Source: Aphrocallistes beatrix
Lineage: Eukaryota > Porifera > Hexactinellida > Sceptrulophora > Aphrocallistidae
Direction: 5' to 3'
Length of the DNA: 64,000 bases
Assembly (NCBI GenBank): GCA_963281255.1
Contig: OY725494.1
Span: 1,253,934 to 1,317,933, forward strand
Shown here: one piece after another, positions 1-11,164 of the stretch
Numbering within the stretch: position 1 is the first letter of the stretch
How the letters are laid out: each line of letters starts with the position of its first letter
Notes under the pieces: model-generated
The model's database searches: none
What the model was told of the DNA's origin: nothing
What the model saw: the letters and a program-made list of their open reading frames with translations, nothing else
Position numbers and translations under genes: made by a program

Positions 1-1
1 T

Positions 2-529
2 AGACGAGAATTTTACCAGTTTCCTCACTTAGCAGGACTCGAAATTTCAGATGACGATTTGCTAGCATATTGTGAACATCTTGAAGTACTGAAAGCGGAT
101 ATGATCAAGCGATTCACTGACTTGTTGGAACTTGAACCGCCTCATTGGCTAATTGACCCATTCTGTGTGGATGCTACAACAGTTCCACTCTATTTGCAGG
201 AAGAGCTGATGGACATGCAAAGTGATTGCGAGGAAAAAGCTCGTTTTACAATGATGGGGTATGAACGATTTTGGATTGCAATCCCAGGACGAAATAAATT
301 TCCCAATTTGTGGAAAGTAGCAAAACTGCTAGTTCTGGCGTTCCCGACATCTTATCTCGTTGAGAGAGGTTTTAGTGCAGTCGTTCAATTACTAACGAAG
401 CAAAGAAACAGACTAGATATTTCTCAATGTGGAGATTTGAGATTGCTGCTAACTGAAATGAAACCAGATGTAAATAGGATTATCGACGAACATCACGCTC
501 AATTACACCCTTCTCATTTATTTAACTGA
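2..529 (+). pseudogene. hAT-type transposase C-terminus, cut by window edge
   Basis: The frame is open from the first bases of the window to a TGA at 527-529, about 175 residues. The C-terminal part reads FPTSYLVERGFSAV, then LLTKQRNRLDI and DLRLLLTEMKPD. This matches the hAT dimerisation region of ZBED5/SCAND3-like domesticated or free hAT transposases, which are typically 600 residues or longer. Only the last third is visible, so the BED finger and catalytic residues lie to the left, if they exist. No internal stop or frameshift is seen in this part, so it could be an active element, a domesticated gene or a young fossil. A TTG at 59 would be an arbitrary start; the reading frame clearly continues upstream of it. 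Family assignment is from recalled motif similarity, not a search. Confidence 0.7.
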
Positions 530-544
530 TTAATACTCCTTATC

Positions 545-1525
545 TTATATATTAAAACTCCAGGATTTTTTTTGTTTGTTTTTTTTTTTGTTTGTCCGAA
601 TTGATTGAAGAATTGGCAAGTCGTAGAGATACGAAAATTGGCATGTACGTGTCAAATGATGAATCTAGGATTAAGTTCGAAGATCTAAGCGAAATGTTCA
701 CACCTCGCCGAGATAGGTGACAAAATGTGCTGACCAATCAAATTCGATTATTTTATAATGTAAATACATTGGAATAAAATGGTACTGAACTATGCATACA
801 ATCAAAAGAAATATTTGTGATTGAAATTCATTGGTTTATGTGAACCAATCAATTATCAGGATTTTATAATGTCATTCACACGATTCTATTTCATATAAAT
901 GATGAATACTGCTATTTTGAGTCTATAATTTGATCGTTAACAACAATTAAAGTTTGTTATATGCTACGATCAATCAATTCGATCATAAAATAACTTTTAA
1001 CGACAGGAACTGGAATTGATTATTTATTAAGTATAATAATCTTTAGCAATGTGAACTTTGTGTATTCAAATTGAGCTTACATTCAGATTAGTTGACTTAA
1101 TACGAATTAAATTATATTTATCACGAAACAATTTCTGCTACAGTTCTGATTTCATTACCGTAGACAAATGACAATTCAGCGTACTTAGTATAAAACAAGA
1201 AAGCGACGATACATGCCAACCTGAGTTATGATAAAAGCGGGACGCGGCGTTGAATTTCGCGGGACATGACGGGACGCAATAGAAATATACTATACATATG
1301 ATAGAAAAAAGCGGGACATATGGGAAAATTTCATGTAAAAGCGGGACACTCGAGAAAATTAGCTCAATAGAAGAGTGAAAAAAGTGGGACGTCCCGCCAA
1401 AAACGGGACAGTTGGCAAGTATGCGACGTATTGTTTCTCTAATACCCGCAAGCTCCCACTGGGTAAATCTGCGGACACGAAGTGTCCGCAAGCCGCGCAG
1501 CGCAAGCAAGCGAAGCGCGCTTGTA
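545..1525 (+). mobile_element. Family B Helitron-like repeat (copy 1), interrupted
   Basis: It starts with ATTAAAACTCCAGG, a T-rich tract and CCGAATTGATTGAAG, and ends with a GC-rich hairpin (GCGGACAC/GTGTCCGC) followed by GCGCGCTTG at about 1517-1525 and a T. Both ends resemble family A (see 5132-5678), but the body is different. The 3' block reads CCGCAAGCCGC rather than CCGCCAGCCGC, a variant shared with the copy at 36340-37057. A short hAT-like MITE sits inside it at 1209-1422. The extent is inferred by comparison of the two family B copies; no gene is visible. Confidence 0.45.
1209..1422. mobile_element. Short hAT-like MITE (GGGAC-rich)
   Basis: The termini ATACATGCCAAC and GTTGGCAAGTAT are near-perfect inverted repeats. 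GCGACG flanks both sides (1203-1208 and 1423-1428) as a likely target duplication. The interior repeats AAAAGCGGGAC several times. It has no coding potential. Confidence 0.6.
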
Positions 1526-1636
1526 ATTATTAAACAAATACGAGTGTGGTAAAATATTTATACTTTCTGGAGGGGGGCGGTATCGAGGGAATATTGTTGA
1601 CAAGGGGCGCTGTCGGAAAAAAGTTTGAGAAATACT

Positions 1637-2096
1637 GAAGTAGGCCAGTGCTTATCAAACACGATCAAATTTGAAGATCTAGTTACTACAGTTTGCACGA
1701 AATGGCCCAAACTGACCAAAATGCTTTACCATAGCAACGCAGGAATGTAACAACATTCCATTGATAAAATTCTGAATTTTTCAAATCAACTTGTACTAAT
1801 CTTGGTTCTACACAAAAATCACAACTTAATACCATTTAGATATAGGGTTAAAACACAAATCGCTTAAATTGTCCTTAGAATGACCTGTTGCGCAATGATA
1901 TGATGACTAATCGAAATTTTTCCAACGGATATATGTACTTTGATACCATGTTTATATATGGCAGTAATACATTCTTAATGTCTATTCTACATGGTTAACG
2001 ATTTTAGGCTAATCGTGTATTAATCCATTCTGCTACTACTTCATCCCTAGTCCATGATTTTCAGTCTACTGTGAGGCATTATTAGAGTAGGCTATG
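1637..2096. repeat. Half copy of the 1.05-kb foldback element
   Basis: It corresponds to the right arm of the palindromic element at 39090-40140, from CTTATCAAACACGATC to the end GAGTAGGCTATG. The left arm is missing. It abuts a family A Helitron-like repeat directly at its right end. Confidence 0.6.
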
Positions 2097-2658
2097 CCTT
2101 ACTATTAAAACTCGATTAATCTATATGTGTGTATGTGTGTGTATATATATATATATATATCGGTAACGAATTGATTGAAGAGACTGCAAGGCGTAGAAAG
2201 CGGATTTTTGGCATGTGGGAGTCTTTTGGCTATGGGTCCAGTAAGTTCTGAGCTGAGACGAAAATGTCGACTCATCATGGAATTATGACGTCATTGTCAC
2301 ATTTTTAAAAGTTAAGCAACACAGTTATTCGGGTATAACTCAGCCATTATAGGAGATAGAAGGCTGAAATTTTAATAGAATCTGCATACTAACACGTCTC
2401 ACATATGATGCAACTATCATCAAAAAATGATGACTCATCACTCTGCTATGACGTCATCATTACTCATCAAAAATTTTAAAAATTGACAAATTTGGTGTTT
2501 ATTCGAGTGATTTCGATCTTAAAACTAAGATGGACATATTTAGAGATGATAGTATATCCCGTTTAATTAACCAATGTCACCCCAGGCGACCGAAGGGAGC
2601 CTCCGGCGGACACTAAGTGTCCGCCAGCCTCGCAGCGCAAGCATGCGTAGCGCACTTG
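2097..2658 (+). mobile_element. Helitron-like repeat family A, copy A1
   Basis: It carries the 5' end CCTTACTATTAAAACTCG, a TG/TA microsatellite, the body starting GTAACGAATTGATTGAAG, and the GC hairpin 3' end finishing CACTTG followed by T. The body contains a TGACGTCA-type palindrome (ATGACGTCAT). Immediately after a TA tract an orphan inverted 5' end (2679-2706) follows. Non-coding. Confidence 0.75.
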
Positions 2659-2706
2659 TATATATATATATATATATACATTAATCGATTTTTAATGGTA
2701 AGGATA

Positions 2707-3670
2707 TTAATCAAGTTATAATTTTTAAGGATATCTCACGAACCAATGGTCGGATCAGAACCATGTTTTTCCAATGATCCAAATTTTCTCTCTGAAACAT
2801 TTATGGCTAGTTATCTGCATTTAACCCTGCCATTCCCCCAGTTTTATAGAAAAGAACCTTCTTTTAGATATATTTAGGATTTTAATTGCCTTTCTTCTAA
2901 ATTTGTCCATTATATAGTCTCCAAATTTGCTCAAACGATGTTTGAGATCCATATCATCATAATATATGAAAAAGGAAAAAGAGTGGAAATGACTTAAAAC
3001 CCTTCCAAAATTTCTATTTTTGTTAGCGCTAAAGTTTGGTAGATATCGTTGCTATTAAAACTCGATTAATGTGCATATATATCTATATCTATAACGAATT
3101 GATTGAAGAAACTGCCTGGAACAAAAAGCTGGTTTTTGGCATGTGCGAGTCTTTTAGCTATGGCTCCAATAAGTTCTGAGCTCAGACGAAAATGTCGACT
3201 CATCATGGAATTATGACGTCATTGTCACATTTTTAAAAGTTAAGCAACACAGTTATTCGGGCATAACTCAGCCATTATAGGAGATAGAAGGCTGAAATTT
3301 TAAAGAATGTGTTTATTAATATACCTCACATATGATGGAACTATCATCAAAAAATGATTTCACATCACTCTGTTATGACGTCATCACTACGCATCAAAAA
3401 TTTTGTGATTTTCGAGTGATTTCGATTTTAAAACTAAGATGGACATATTTAGAGATGATATCTCCCTTATAATGAGCCAATGTGACCCCAGGCGATCGAA
3501 GGGAGCCTCTGGCGGACACAAAGTGTCCGCCAGCCGCGCAGCGCAAGCAAGCGAAGCGCGCATGTACTGATAAAATCAAAATAGCTACCGTCAAACTTGT
3601 ATGATTAGATGGTAGATGACTCACTAATACAATGAAATCAATGATAAAAGTTTTACCAGGGCGCTATCCA
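2707..3670. repeat. Diverged fragment of the TTAA-flanked 2-kb element, split by A2
   Basis: The flanks of copy A2 (about 2730-3045 and 3567-3670) resemble 31960-32330 of the intact element in order and orientation. Shared stretches include GATCAGAACCATG versus GATCCGAACAAATC, AGCGCTAAAGTTTG, and the GATTAGATGGTAGA region. A2 inserted into this older copy. Confidence 0.5.
3046..3566 (+). mobile_element. Helitron-like repeat family A, copy A2
   Basis: The 5' end is GCTATTAAAACTCGATTAAT and the body starts AACGAATTGATTGAAG. The 3' hairpin block ends GCGCGCATG, then T. It is inserted in an old TTAA-type element. Confidence 0.7.
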
Positions 3671-4367
3671 TAATTTACGCTTGTTTTGCTAGTTTTAAAA
3701 ATCAAAGGTTGACATTCTCTTAATTAATAACTCGTTCCAATTCAACGATAAAGGAAGGCATATTCAGATTCAGCAAGCCATATGACCCTCTAAAATCTAT
3801 CTAGCATCTTAGGAAACAAAATGTGTGTAGACTAGTGTAGTACATAACATACAAATATCCAATTAACTACGTATATCAAATGATGTTTTATCATTTCTTA
3901 AAGCTGATATTGGTATTCTGTGTGGTTAATGATTTTATACAGATCATGTATTAGTCCAACCATCTTCGACCGCATCCCTGGTCCATTTTTGAGATTCATT
4001 TGGCAGGCCGTATATACAGAGGGCTATGGCTCTAAATATCTACATTCTTTATTAATCCTAAAGCTCAACAAAGGCAGTTGTAGTTATGAGGCGTGGTAGC
4101 AGAGGGGTAGCAGGAGGCTGAAGAATTTTGCTTCCAATTGTGGGCAGGAAACCAATTTTGGTGACGAAACCCTAAGCTAAATTTCGTCACCGAGGACCAG
4201 TTTGGGTTGCCAATTTGGTCGAAATATCTTATCCATGAGTTAGAATAGTTGAAAGCAAATAAGATGAGTAATTTGAAAGTGAAGAAATCGAATTTGAGTC
4301 AAATTTAGTATATCTGCGGCAGGAAACAAGTTAATAACCTCATTGATAGATCAGTATATTAAATATA
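3671..4367. other. No gene seen; weak foldback-like trace
   Basis: Nothing coding is recognisable. About 3905-4030 (TTAATGATTTTATACAGATC through AGGGCTATGGCTC) is a diverged match to the right arm of the foldback element at 39090-40140. Confidence 0.3.
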
Positions 4368-4911
4368 CAAGCGCGCTTCGCTTGGTTCTGATGCGCGGCT
4401 GGCGGACACTTTGTGTCCACCGGAGGCGCCCTGTGGTCACATTAATTAATGGGGTCACATTAATTAATTATAAGGGAGATAACACCCCTAAATACGCCAG
4501 TCCTACTGTTATAATCGATTTCGCACGAAAATCACGAAATATGTCAATTTTGAAATTTTGATACATAATAAAGACGTCATAACAGAGTGATGAGGCATCA
4601 TTTTTTAATGATCGCTGTGTCATTTGTGAGATGTAATAATATACCGATTCAATTAAAATTACAGTCTTCTATCTCTTAAAATGGCTAAGTTATGGTCGAA
4701 AAACTGAAATTTCTCATAATAGAAAAGGTGACAATGACGTCATAATTCCATGATGAATCAACAATTTCGTCTGAACTCAGAACTTAGTGGAGCCATAGTC
4801 AAAAGACTCCCGCATGCCAAAAATCAGCTTTCTGCGCCTGGCAGTTTCTTCAATTAATTCGTTACAGATGTATATATACTACGTATATACTATATATACT
4901 GTATATATTTT
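4368..4911 (-). mobile_element. Helitron-like repeat family A, copy A3
   Basis: Minus-strand copy. CAAGCGCGCTTCGCTTG at the left is the 3' end preceded by A, and the body ends CAATTAATTCGTTACAG at 4868. A degenerate TA tract follows, and the terminal AGTTTTAATAGTAAGGA is absent, so the 5' tip is lost. Confidence 0.65.
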
Positions 4912-5131
4912 AGGGTGATCCGAATTTATTTTTTTCCCGAAATCGTTATTCTCTCATCGCTAGAAAGTTGTTACAATATATGTTGAATATATTCCATACA
5001 AAAATCCAGGTAATTTGTACCGCTATAGGTCCCGAAATTTTATCAATGGCCCTGCTGTCCGAATGCTATAGTACGATTCTACCCCCTTTTCTAACTCTTT
5101 CAGATGACATTGTATTAACTTTTAATATTGA

Positions 5132-5678
5132 CAAGCGCGCTTCGCTTGCTTGCGCTGCGCGGCTGGCGGACACTTTGTGTCCACCGGAGGCTCCCTTCGG
5201 TCGCCTGGAGGTGACATTGGTTAATTAAACGGGATATATCAACTCTAAATATGTCCATCTTAGTTTTAAAATCGATATCACTCAAAAAACACCAAATTTG
5301 TCAATTTTTAAAATTTTGATAGGTAATGATGACGTCATAGCAAAGTGATGAGTCATCATTTTTTGATGATAGTTGTATCATATGTGAGACGTGTTAGTAT
5401 ACAGATTATATCAAAATTTCAGCCTTCTATCTTCTATAATAGCTGAGTTATGCCCGAATAACTGTGTTGCTTAACTTTTAAAAATGTGACAATGACGTCA
5501 TAATTCCATGATGTGCCGACATTTTCGTCTGAGCTTAGAACTTACTGGAGCCATAGCCAAAAGACTCCCACATGCCAAAAATCAGCTTTCTACGCCTGGC
5601 AGTTTCTTCAATCAATTCGTTACATATATATATATATACACAAACAAACAAACAATAATCGAGTTTTAATAGATAGGA
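5132..5678 (-). mobile_element. Helitron-like repeat family A, copy A4 (exact empty site known)
   Basis: It interrupts the left arm of the inverted repeat above. The uninterrupted arm on the right has its insertion point at 8015/8016. Comparing the two gives an element from CAAGCGCGC to ATAGATAGGA, placed between A and T with no duplicated target. Read on its own strand it starts TCC and ends GCGCGCTTG. It contains a TA microsatellite near the 5' end. Confidence 0.85.
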
Positions 5679-6058
5679 TATTCTTGTTCAGCAGGAATTT
5701 CCCCGAGTTTTGATGGGTCACTCGACACTATTCGGGAATTTTTTCCCTAGTAACACAATTGTACCATTGGAATGTGTCAACATTCTAATCTCAAAACACG
5801 TTTCTACCATACCAAGTGACTCCTACTTTTGCTCCGCTCGTTATTTTGAGATCAACTATTCACATATTGACTCTCTAACAGGTCATTATGACTAAATTCA
5901 TAGGAGAGTAACCGAAATAATTTAATTATGATATTCCATTTAATTAATAAAACCTTACGCATTGAGCAGTACATAATTCTATAAAAATATTTATTTGAAA
6001 TATTCTTCTTTTGAAAAAAACGATTTGTACTTCTCTCTGTTCTTCAGTATGTTCAGGA

Positions 6059-7765
6059 TTAACCCGTTCCTATCCTCATGACCACATACTGTCTCTGCAG
6101 CGTGTGTACAATTTTTTCGACGGCTTGCGTGTGACATGGGTACGGAGGAATATTAAGGGGATTCTCTGATGCAGATAGTAATTGCTCATTAGAGTAAAAA
6201 TTTAGAATTGGTGGTGGTGCTACTTTGCTGATATCATCCCATTTAATAATATCGAAGTAATTATTCGCATTGAAATCTAACACTCGAGTTTCAAATGTCC
6301 TGATTTCTCCCTTCAAAAGTTGTACTTTGCCTTGTATCTACTATTATAGAAGCAGCTTTCATCCTGGAAATTGGATTTGAGTCTGTAAATGCAGATAATA
6401 AAATATTTTCTGGATGTGTCCAGTAGACATTTTTTTGAAGAACAGTTTTAACAATGGCTTGGCAATCAGGTAACAAAGAATTTATGTTGGAAATCATGAA
6501 GTAAAAATTTCTCGCTCCATCAGTACAGGAATGGTGAGTTTTTATGTTGAACCAATTGGGAACATAATAATTGACAATCGAACTTACAAGCTTAATGATT
6601 GTGTCGTTTGGGGTTAAACGTCTAATGATCCCTGAATATTTCCCAGTATTAGTAACGCATCCATCACAACCAATCCCAACCAGTGTCTCATTTGATTCGG
6701 TTTCTGATACTATGGCCTGAATTTCTGTTACTACATCTCTTGTTTTCCCTGAAATAGGTGATACGTGGTCAATGTATTTGGAACTTGGTTCTTCCATTAT
6801 AACATAGTGTACTTCCATTTCAACACTTTTCAGGAGATCATCTGTACAGTTTTGTCTCGACGGCCATCAAACATCAAACATGCAAGTCCTTTATTTTGAA
6901 GAGCATTTAGTTGTCTCACATTGGCTCTCGATTGTTTTCTCTCCCTTACTACTTTCGAATAAGTTAAAGCTTTATTCAGTGTGAGTAGATTCCAAATCTT
7001 TTAACGCTGCATTAACAAGGCTACTACTTCTCTGTTACTAGTTTGGAATCGGTCAGCTGTTTCTGATAGTATTGGGTAAGTAAAATAACAGGTTGTATAA
7101 AGGAAAAGCTAGAATCTGAATTGTCGCTATCTGTAAAATAAGTATCATTGACAATACCACCGTCTTCTAACTGATCGCTTTCCCCTTCTAGATCGCAATT
7201 CAATCTTTTTGAATAATCTTCATTATCTTGTTGTAAGATTTTCTCTTGGGATGATTTTCGCTTATTACGTTTCTGCAGACGGTTAGTTAGAAGCATATCT
7301 ACACCACCAATGATCTGTAATCGCTCCGTTCTTTGATCAATATAAAATGAAAACTCACAAAGAGGGATTTTGCTAGGACAAGGACAAATTTCACGATTTA
7401 TACCAAATTCATAACATTTGCATGTTGCAACATCAAATAGCTGGTCAAAGCTGTTAACATCTTCAAAAAAAGCTTTCAGTATTTCTGTTTTCTACTATGA
7501 CTTTGAAAAGATTCAGGGCCTTAGTAATATATCTCTGTATTTTATTTGTCAAACTGCTTTGAGATATTGTGGGAATAGTAGCAGAATCCCATACTGATTT
7601 AACATCAGCGGCAACATATGAAGCTACCGAATACTGTTTATGTTTCCGGGTAAAATAAAAGCAGTTGATCACATTACGAATTGTAGGGAGTTGTCTTAGA
7701 GGAAGAGGTGCTGGGAAGCCAAAGAACGATTCACTGCGACTACGTGTCACTGTTTTAGATGACAT
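6059..7765 (-). pseudogene. Transposase-like protein of a family common in arthropod elements, frameshifted
   Basis: Read right to left, four separate frames build one protein. 7765-7463 is an N-terminal region (LPTIRNVINCFYFTRKH; IPTISQSSLTNKIQ). 7296-7024 is an acidic low-complexity linker. 6818-6291 has the core motif GIGCDGCVTNTGKYSG, HHSCTDGARNFYF and VYWTHPENILLSAFTD. 6316-6059 has LDFNANNYFDIIKWDD and YPCHTQAVEKIVHTL. I recognise these blocks from uncharacterised transposon proteins seen repeatedly in arthropod genomes. The GCDG..NTG block suggests an RNase-H-like fold, but I cannot name the superfamily. The protein is broken by frameshifts and stops, lies centrally between the 383-bp inverted repeats, and is therefore the decayed transposase of that element. 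Confidence 0.6.
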
Positions 7766-8188
7766 TTCCGATAATTAGTATTCAATTTTCAAAATTTATT
7801 AAGAAATGACCTGTTAGAGAGTCTATATATGTGAATAGTTGATCTCAAAATAACGAGCGGAGCAAAAGTAGGGATCACTTGGTATGGTAGAAACATGTTT
7901 TGAGACTGGAATGTTGACACATTCCAATGGTACAATTGTGTTGCTAGGGGAAAAAATTCCCGAATATGTCGAGTGACCCATCAAAAATCGGGGAAATTCC
8001 TGCTGATCAAGAATATCACCATTAAAAGTTAATACGATGTCATCTGAAAAAGTTAGGAGAGGGGGTAAAGTCGTCCTATAGCATTCGGACAGCAGGGCCT
8101 TTGATAAAATTTCGGGACCTATAGCGGTACAAATTAAGAGTTTTTTTTGTAAATATATTCAACATATATTGTAACAACTTTCTAGCTA

Positions 8189-9181
8189 TCCTTACTATTA
8201 AAACTCGATTAATGTGTATATATTTATATACAGTCGAACCTGCTATAACGGCCACTCTGTATAACGGTCACCTGTCTATAGCGGTCACCATTGAACAGTC
8301 CCGTCCGAAATTCCATAATATTGACCCTGTGTATAGCGGTCACCTGCTCAACGCGGCCAGCGGCCACCCATTTGCAGCCCTTACTGATCCAAAAACTGTG
8401 TATAACGGCCATCATCTGTCTATAATGGTCACTACCTGTCTATAACGACCATCAAAATTTTCACCTTTTTATGTGTTTATGACAGAACCTGTTACGAACG
8501 ATAAACAAGTTTCATTATATTACTTCAAGTAATAGATTTATAAAAGCTTGATATTAATTTCACTACGTTGATACCTTTTGGGGATTAAGACAATCACCTG
8601 TATATAACGGCCACCTGTGTATAACGGCCAATTTTATCCAGTCCCTTGGGTGGCCGTTATATACAGGTTCCACTGTATAGTATATATATCTGTAACGAAT
8701 TGATTGAAAAAACTGCCAGGCGTAGAAAGCTGATTTTTGGCATGTGTGAATCTTTTGGTTATGGCTCCAGTAAGTTCTGAGCTCAGACCAAAATATCGGC
8801 TCATCATGGAATTATGACGTCATTGTCACATTTTTAAAAGTTAAGCAACACAGTTATTCGTGCATAACTCAGCCATTATAGGAGATAGAAGGCTGAAATT
8901 TTAATAGAATCTGTATACTAACACGTCTCACACATGATGCAACTATCAAAAAATGATGACTCATCACTTTGCTATGACGTCATCATTACTCAGCAAAAAT
9001 TTTAAAAATTGACAAATTCGGTGCTTTTTCGTTCGATATCGATTATAATAGTAGGAGAGACGTAGTTAGAGATGTTATCTCCCATATAATTAATCAAGGG
9101 TGACCACGGGCGACCGAAGGGAGCCTCCGGCGGACACAAAGTATCCGCCAGCCGCGCAGCGCAACAAGCGAAGCGCGCTTG
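8189..9181 (+). mobile_element. Helitron-like repeat family A, copy A5, with nested MITE
   Basis: It starts TCCTTACTATTAAAACTCG after an A and ends GCGCGCTTG before a T. The TA tract is interrupted by the MITE at 8231-8675. Short interior deletions are present relative to other copies. Non-coding. Confidence 0.8.
8231..8675. mobile_element. TA-flanked pogo/Tigger-like MITE with iterated ATAACGGCCAC motif
   Basis: The ends CAGTCGAACCTGCTATAAC and GTTATATACAGGTTCCACTG are inverted and flanked by TA. The motif TATAACGG(C/T)CACC recurs about a dozen times on either strand. It lies inside the TA tract of copy A5. Confidence 0.7.
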
Positions 9182-9675
9182 TCTTATATTATAGATGATT
9201 AATATTTTCCCTATTGTTTCCCCACATAATTTTTGCCCTTTTACTGTGTTCAAGTAATTTGTGAGAATTGATAACAGTATGTGTTTATAAATGATATTAT
9301 ATTTGAATGATAACATTCTATGCTAGAATATAATCTCTTAGTCTACATTCTCCCTATGTATTTCGATTTCTTAATTAATCAGAATCCATATATGGAACTA
9401 GAGTCATTTACCACAATCACGCCCACCCATGATGAGAAATATAGGCTGTTTAGGAAACACTGAGCAATTAATCAATAAATACTTCAGTTCAATAAAGAAT
9501 GCAGGTGGTAAATAAGTATTTTCTTTCCAGTTGATATAATAGTATTTTATTTGACATTTCAAACCCTTTTTTTATTCATAAATAGCATGTGGATGAATAT
9601 TTTTTAAACCGAGACTCATGATGAACATGGAATTGTTATTGATTGCCAGAAGCGAGAGGTTAGTTGTAGACTAGT
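9182..9675. other. AT-rich stretch, nothing recognised
   Basis: No coding frame, RNA gene or clear repeat is visible here. Confidence 0.4.
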
Positions 9676-9833
9676 CAGGACCGTAGCCACTGGTACTGTA
9701 GGTCCGGTATCAATCTGACCACTTTTGAAGAATTTTAAGTGCCAAAAGCACCATTTGGTACAGTCGGACTGGTTTCAACTGGACCACTTTTTGTCCCAAC
9801 CGGACCACTTGAAACTTGGCGCCTACGACCTCG
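9676..9833. mobile_element. CCGGACCAC-rich MITE with 5-bp duplication
   Basis: It runs from CAGGACCGTAGCCACTGG to CTTGGCGCCTACGACCTCG and is flanked on both sides by CTAGT (9671-9675, 9834-9838). The interior repeats GGACCACTT. It is related to the elements at 46655-46822 and 51896-52050. Confidence 0.65.
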
Positions 9834-9838
9834 CTAGT

Positions 9839-10489
9839 AGTATAGTAAGGCCACTACTGTAAATAGTAAACCTGTTTCAGCTCCTCAAATATCTCTTGTG
9901 ACGACACGGACAGCATTTCATTATCATCTCATTATTTAATTATATCAATTACCTTGCAAAAATATTGCTACTGATATCTATGATATACAAGTGTATTAGT
10001 ACAATTTAACCCCGTTAATGAATGCGTTGAATAGTTAAGATTCAACAGAAAGGTTCAATATTTCGATTTAGGGTCAGTTATGGCAAGGTGGAATCCAAAG
10101 GTGGAAGAAAATTTCAGTAGCAGAAACTTTTACTCCTTTTTCGTTCATTTTTGCTATTAAATTCTTTTCTGAATTTTCAAAAGAAATAGAGACTTAGCTA
10201 GCAACATGCAACATATCTCAAAACCTTTTAAGGATGGTGAAAATTTATAATTTCCTCCATATAGGAAACACAATCCTTAATCTTATGTTTTGTATGAGCG
10301 ACCAAAGGTTAGACATCGTTCTAGTAGAAATTATCTGTATTTACAATTGAAGTACAATGTAAATGAATGAAATAGTGATGCAATAAAAACAAATTTGACG
10401 TTAAATGCAGTACAAAAATTTAGATGCGGGCTGAAACAAGTTTCCAACAAACAGTGACCATATTATGTTATTTTCAGGAACCTAGATAA
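9839..10489. other. AT-rich intergenic DNA, nothing recognised
   Basis: I see no supported coding sequence or element here. Confidence 0.4.
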
Positions 10490-10681
10490 ATATACGGAAT
10501 TCTCCGCTCCAAAAGACTAGGGGATTATGTCCCTACATGGTTAATATTTGAGGAGTATCGGAATCATGTCATTAGTCCGAAAGCATTGAGGTCATGCGAA
10601 TGCAGACAGTTGAGAAGAAACGCGATAAGAGCAACCTGTAATTTCTGTGGTCTTGGTGAAGTCGAGATAATTGCCATTTAA
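10490..10681 (+). pseudogene. Unassigned 63-codon open frame with paired cysteines
   Basis: An open frame without a methionine at its start ends at TAA 10679-10681. It contains DYVPTWLIFEEYRNH, then CEC, a basic stretch and CNFCG. The CxC...CxxC spacing suggests a small metal-binding segment, but I do not recognise the family. It could be an old exon or chance. No upstream exon is identified, and a stop precedes the frame at 10487. Confidence 0.2.
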
Positions 10682-11164
10682 TCCATATATTCCAATGAAC
10701 CTTAACAACAATGAAATTGACACTGATAACTTGTTAATTGTTCTCAACGCTATATTGTCCCAAAATAGTCAAATAAATGTATACCCGAATTTCGTTGATA
10801 ATCGATCCATATTAAGCCTTCTCAAAACAGCCTACCCTAGTCCCTCTTCGTACCACCCCTAATTAAGTCGAATGATGACTTAACAAATAAATTTATCCCT
10901 TAAATATTATAGTTCATATTTGCATTTTCTAGGCACGTACTGATGTCAATTCAATAACAAGATATTACAGTAAGAGTAAAACTGCAACATTACTTGTTAT
11001 GGCACGCTAATTCCTTATGACACTTAGAAATACATATCTTTCCTAATCTACAGCGATTAGACCCACACCCGCTGGTACAATGGCAAAAGAGTCTGCTTTT
11101 GCCGAGAGAAGAGGCCAAAACTGCTTTTCGTAGTGTGACGATTACGTTAGGAACGTCTTCAAGG

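Larger units (their letters stand above)
4959..8188 (-). mobile_element. Transposon with ~383-bp terminal inverted repeats
   Basis: The right arm is 7805-8188 (384 bp). The left arm is 4959-5131 plus 5679-5887 (382 bp in all), split by family A copy A4. The arms match almost base for base, including the stretches ACCGCTATAGGTCCCGAAAT, TGCTGTCCGAATGC and TTTTGCTCCGCTCGTTATT. Between them lies a minus-strand transposase pseudogene (6059-7765). The right terminus is abutted by another family A copy (A5), which may hide a target duplication. The superfamily cannot be settled from this copy. Confidence 0.75.

Noticed and set aside
1138-1509. 123-codon minus-strand frame
   Set aside because: It spans a MITE and the GC-rich Helitron-like end; no family resemblance.
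2140-2160. Long TA tracts (also at 34140, 37555, 48865) as origins or promoters
   Set aside because: They are a regular internal part of family A repeats and do not flank genes.
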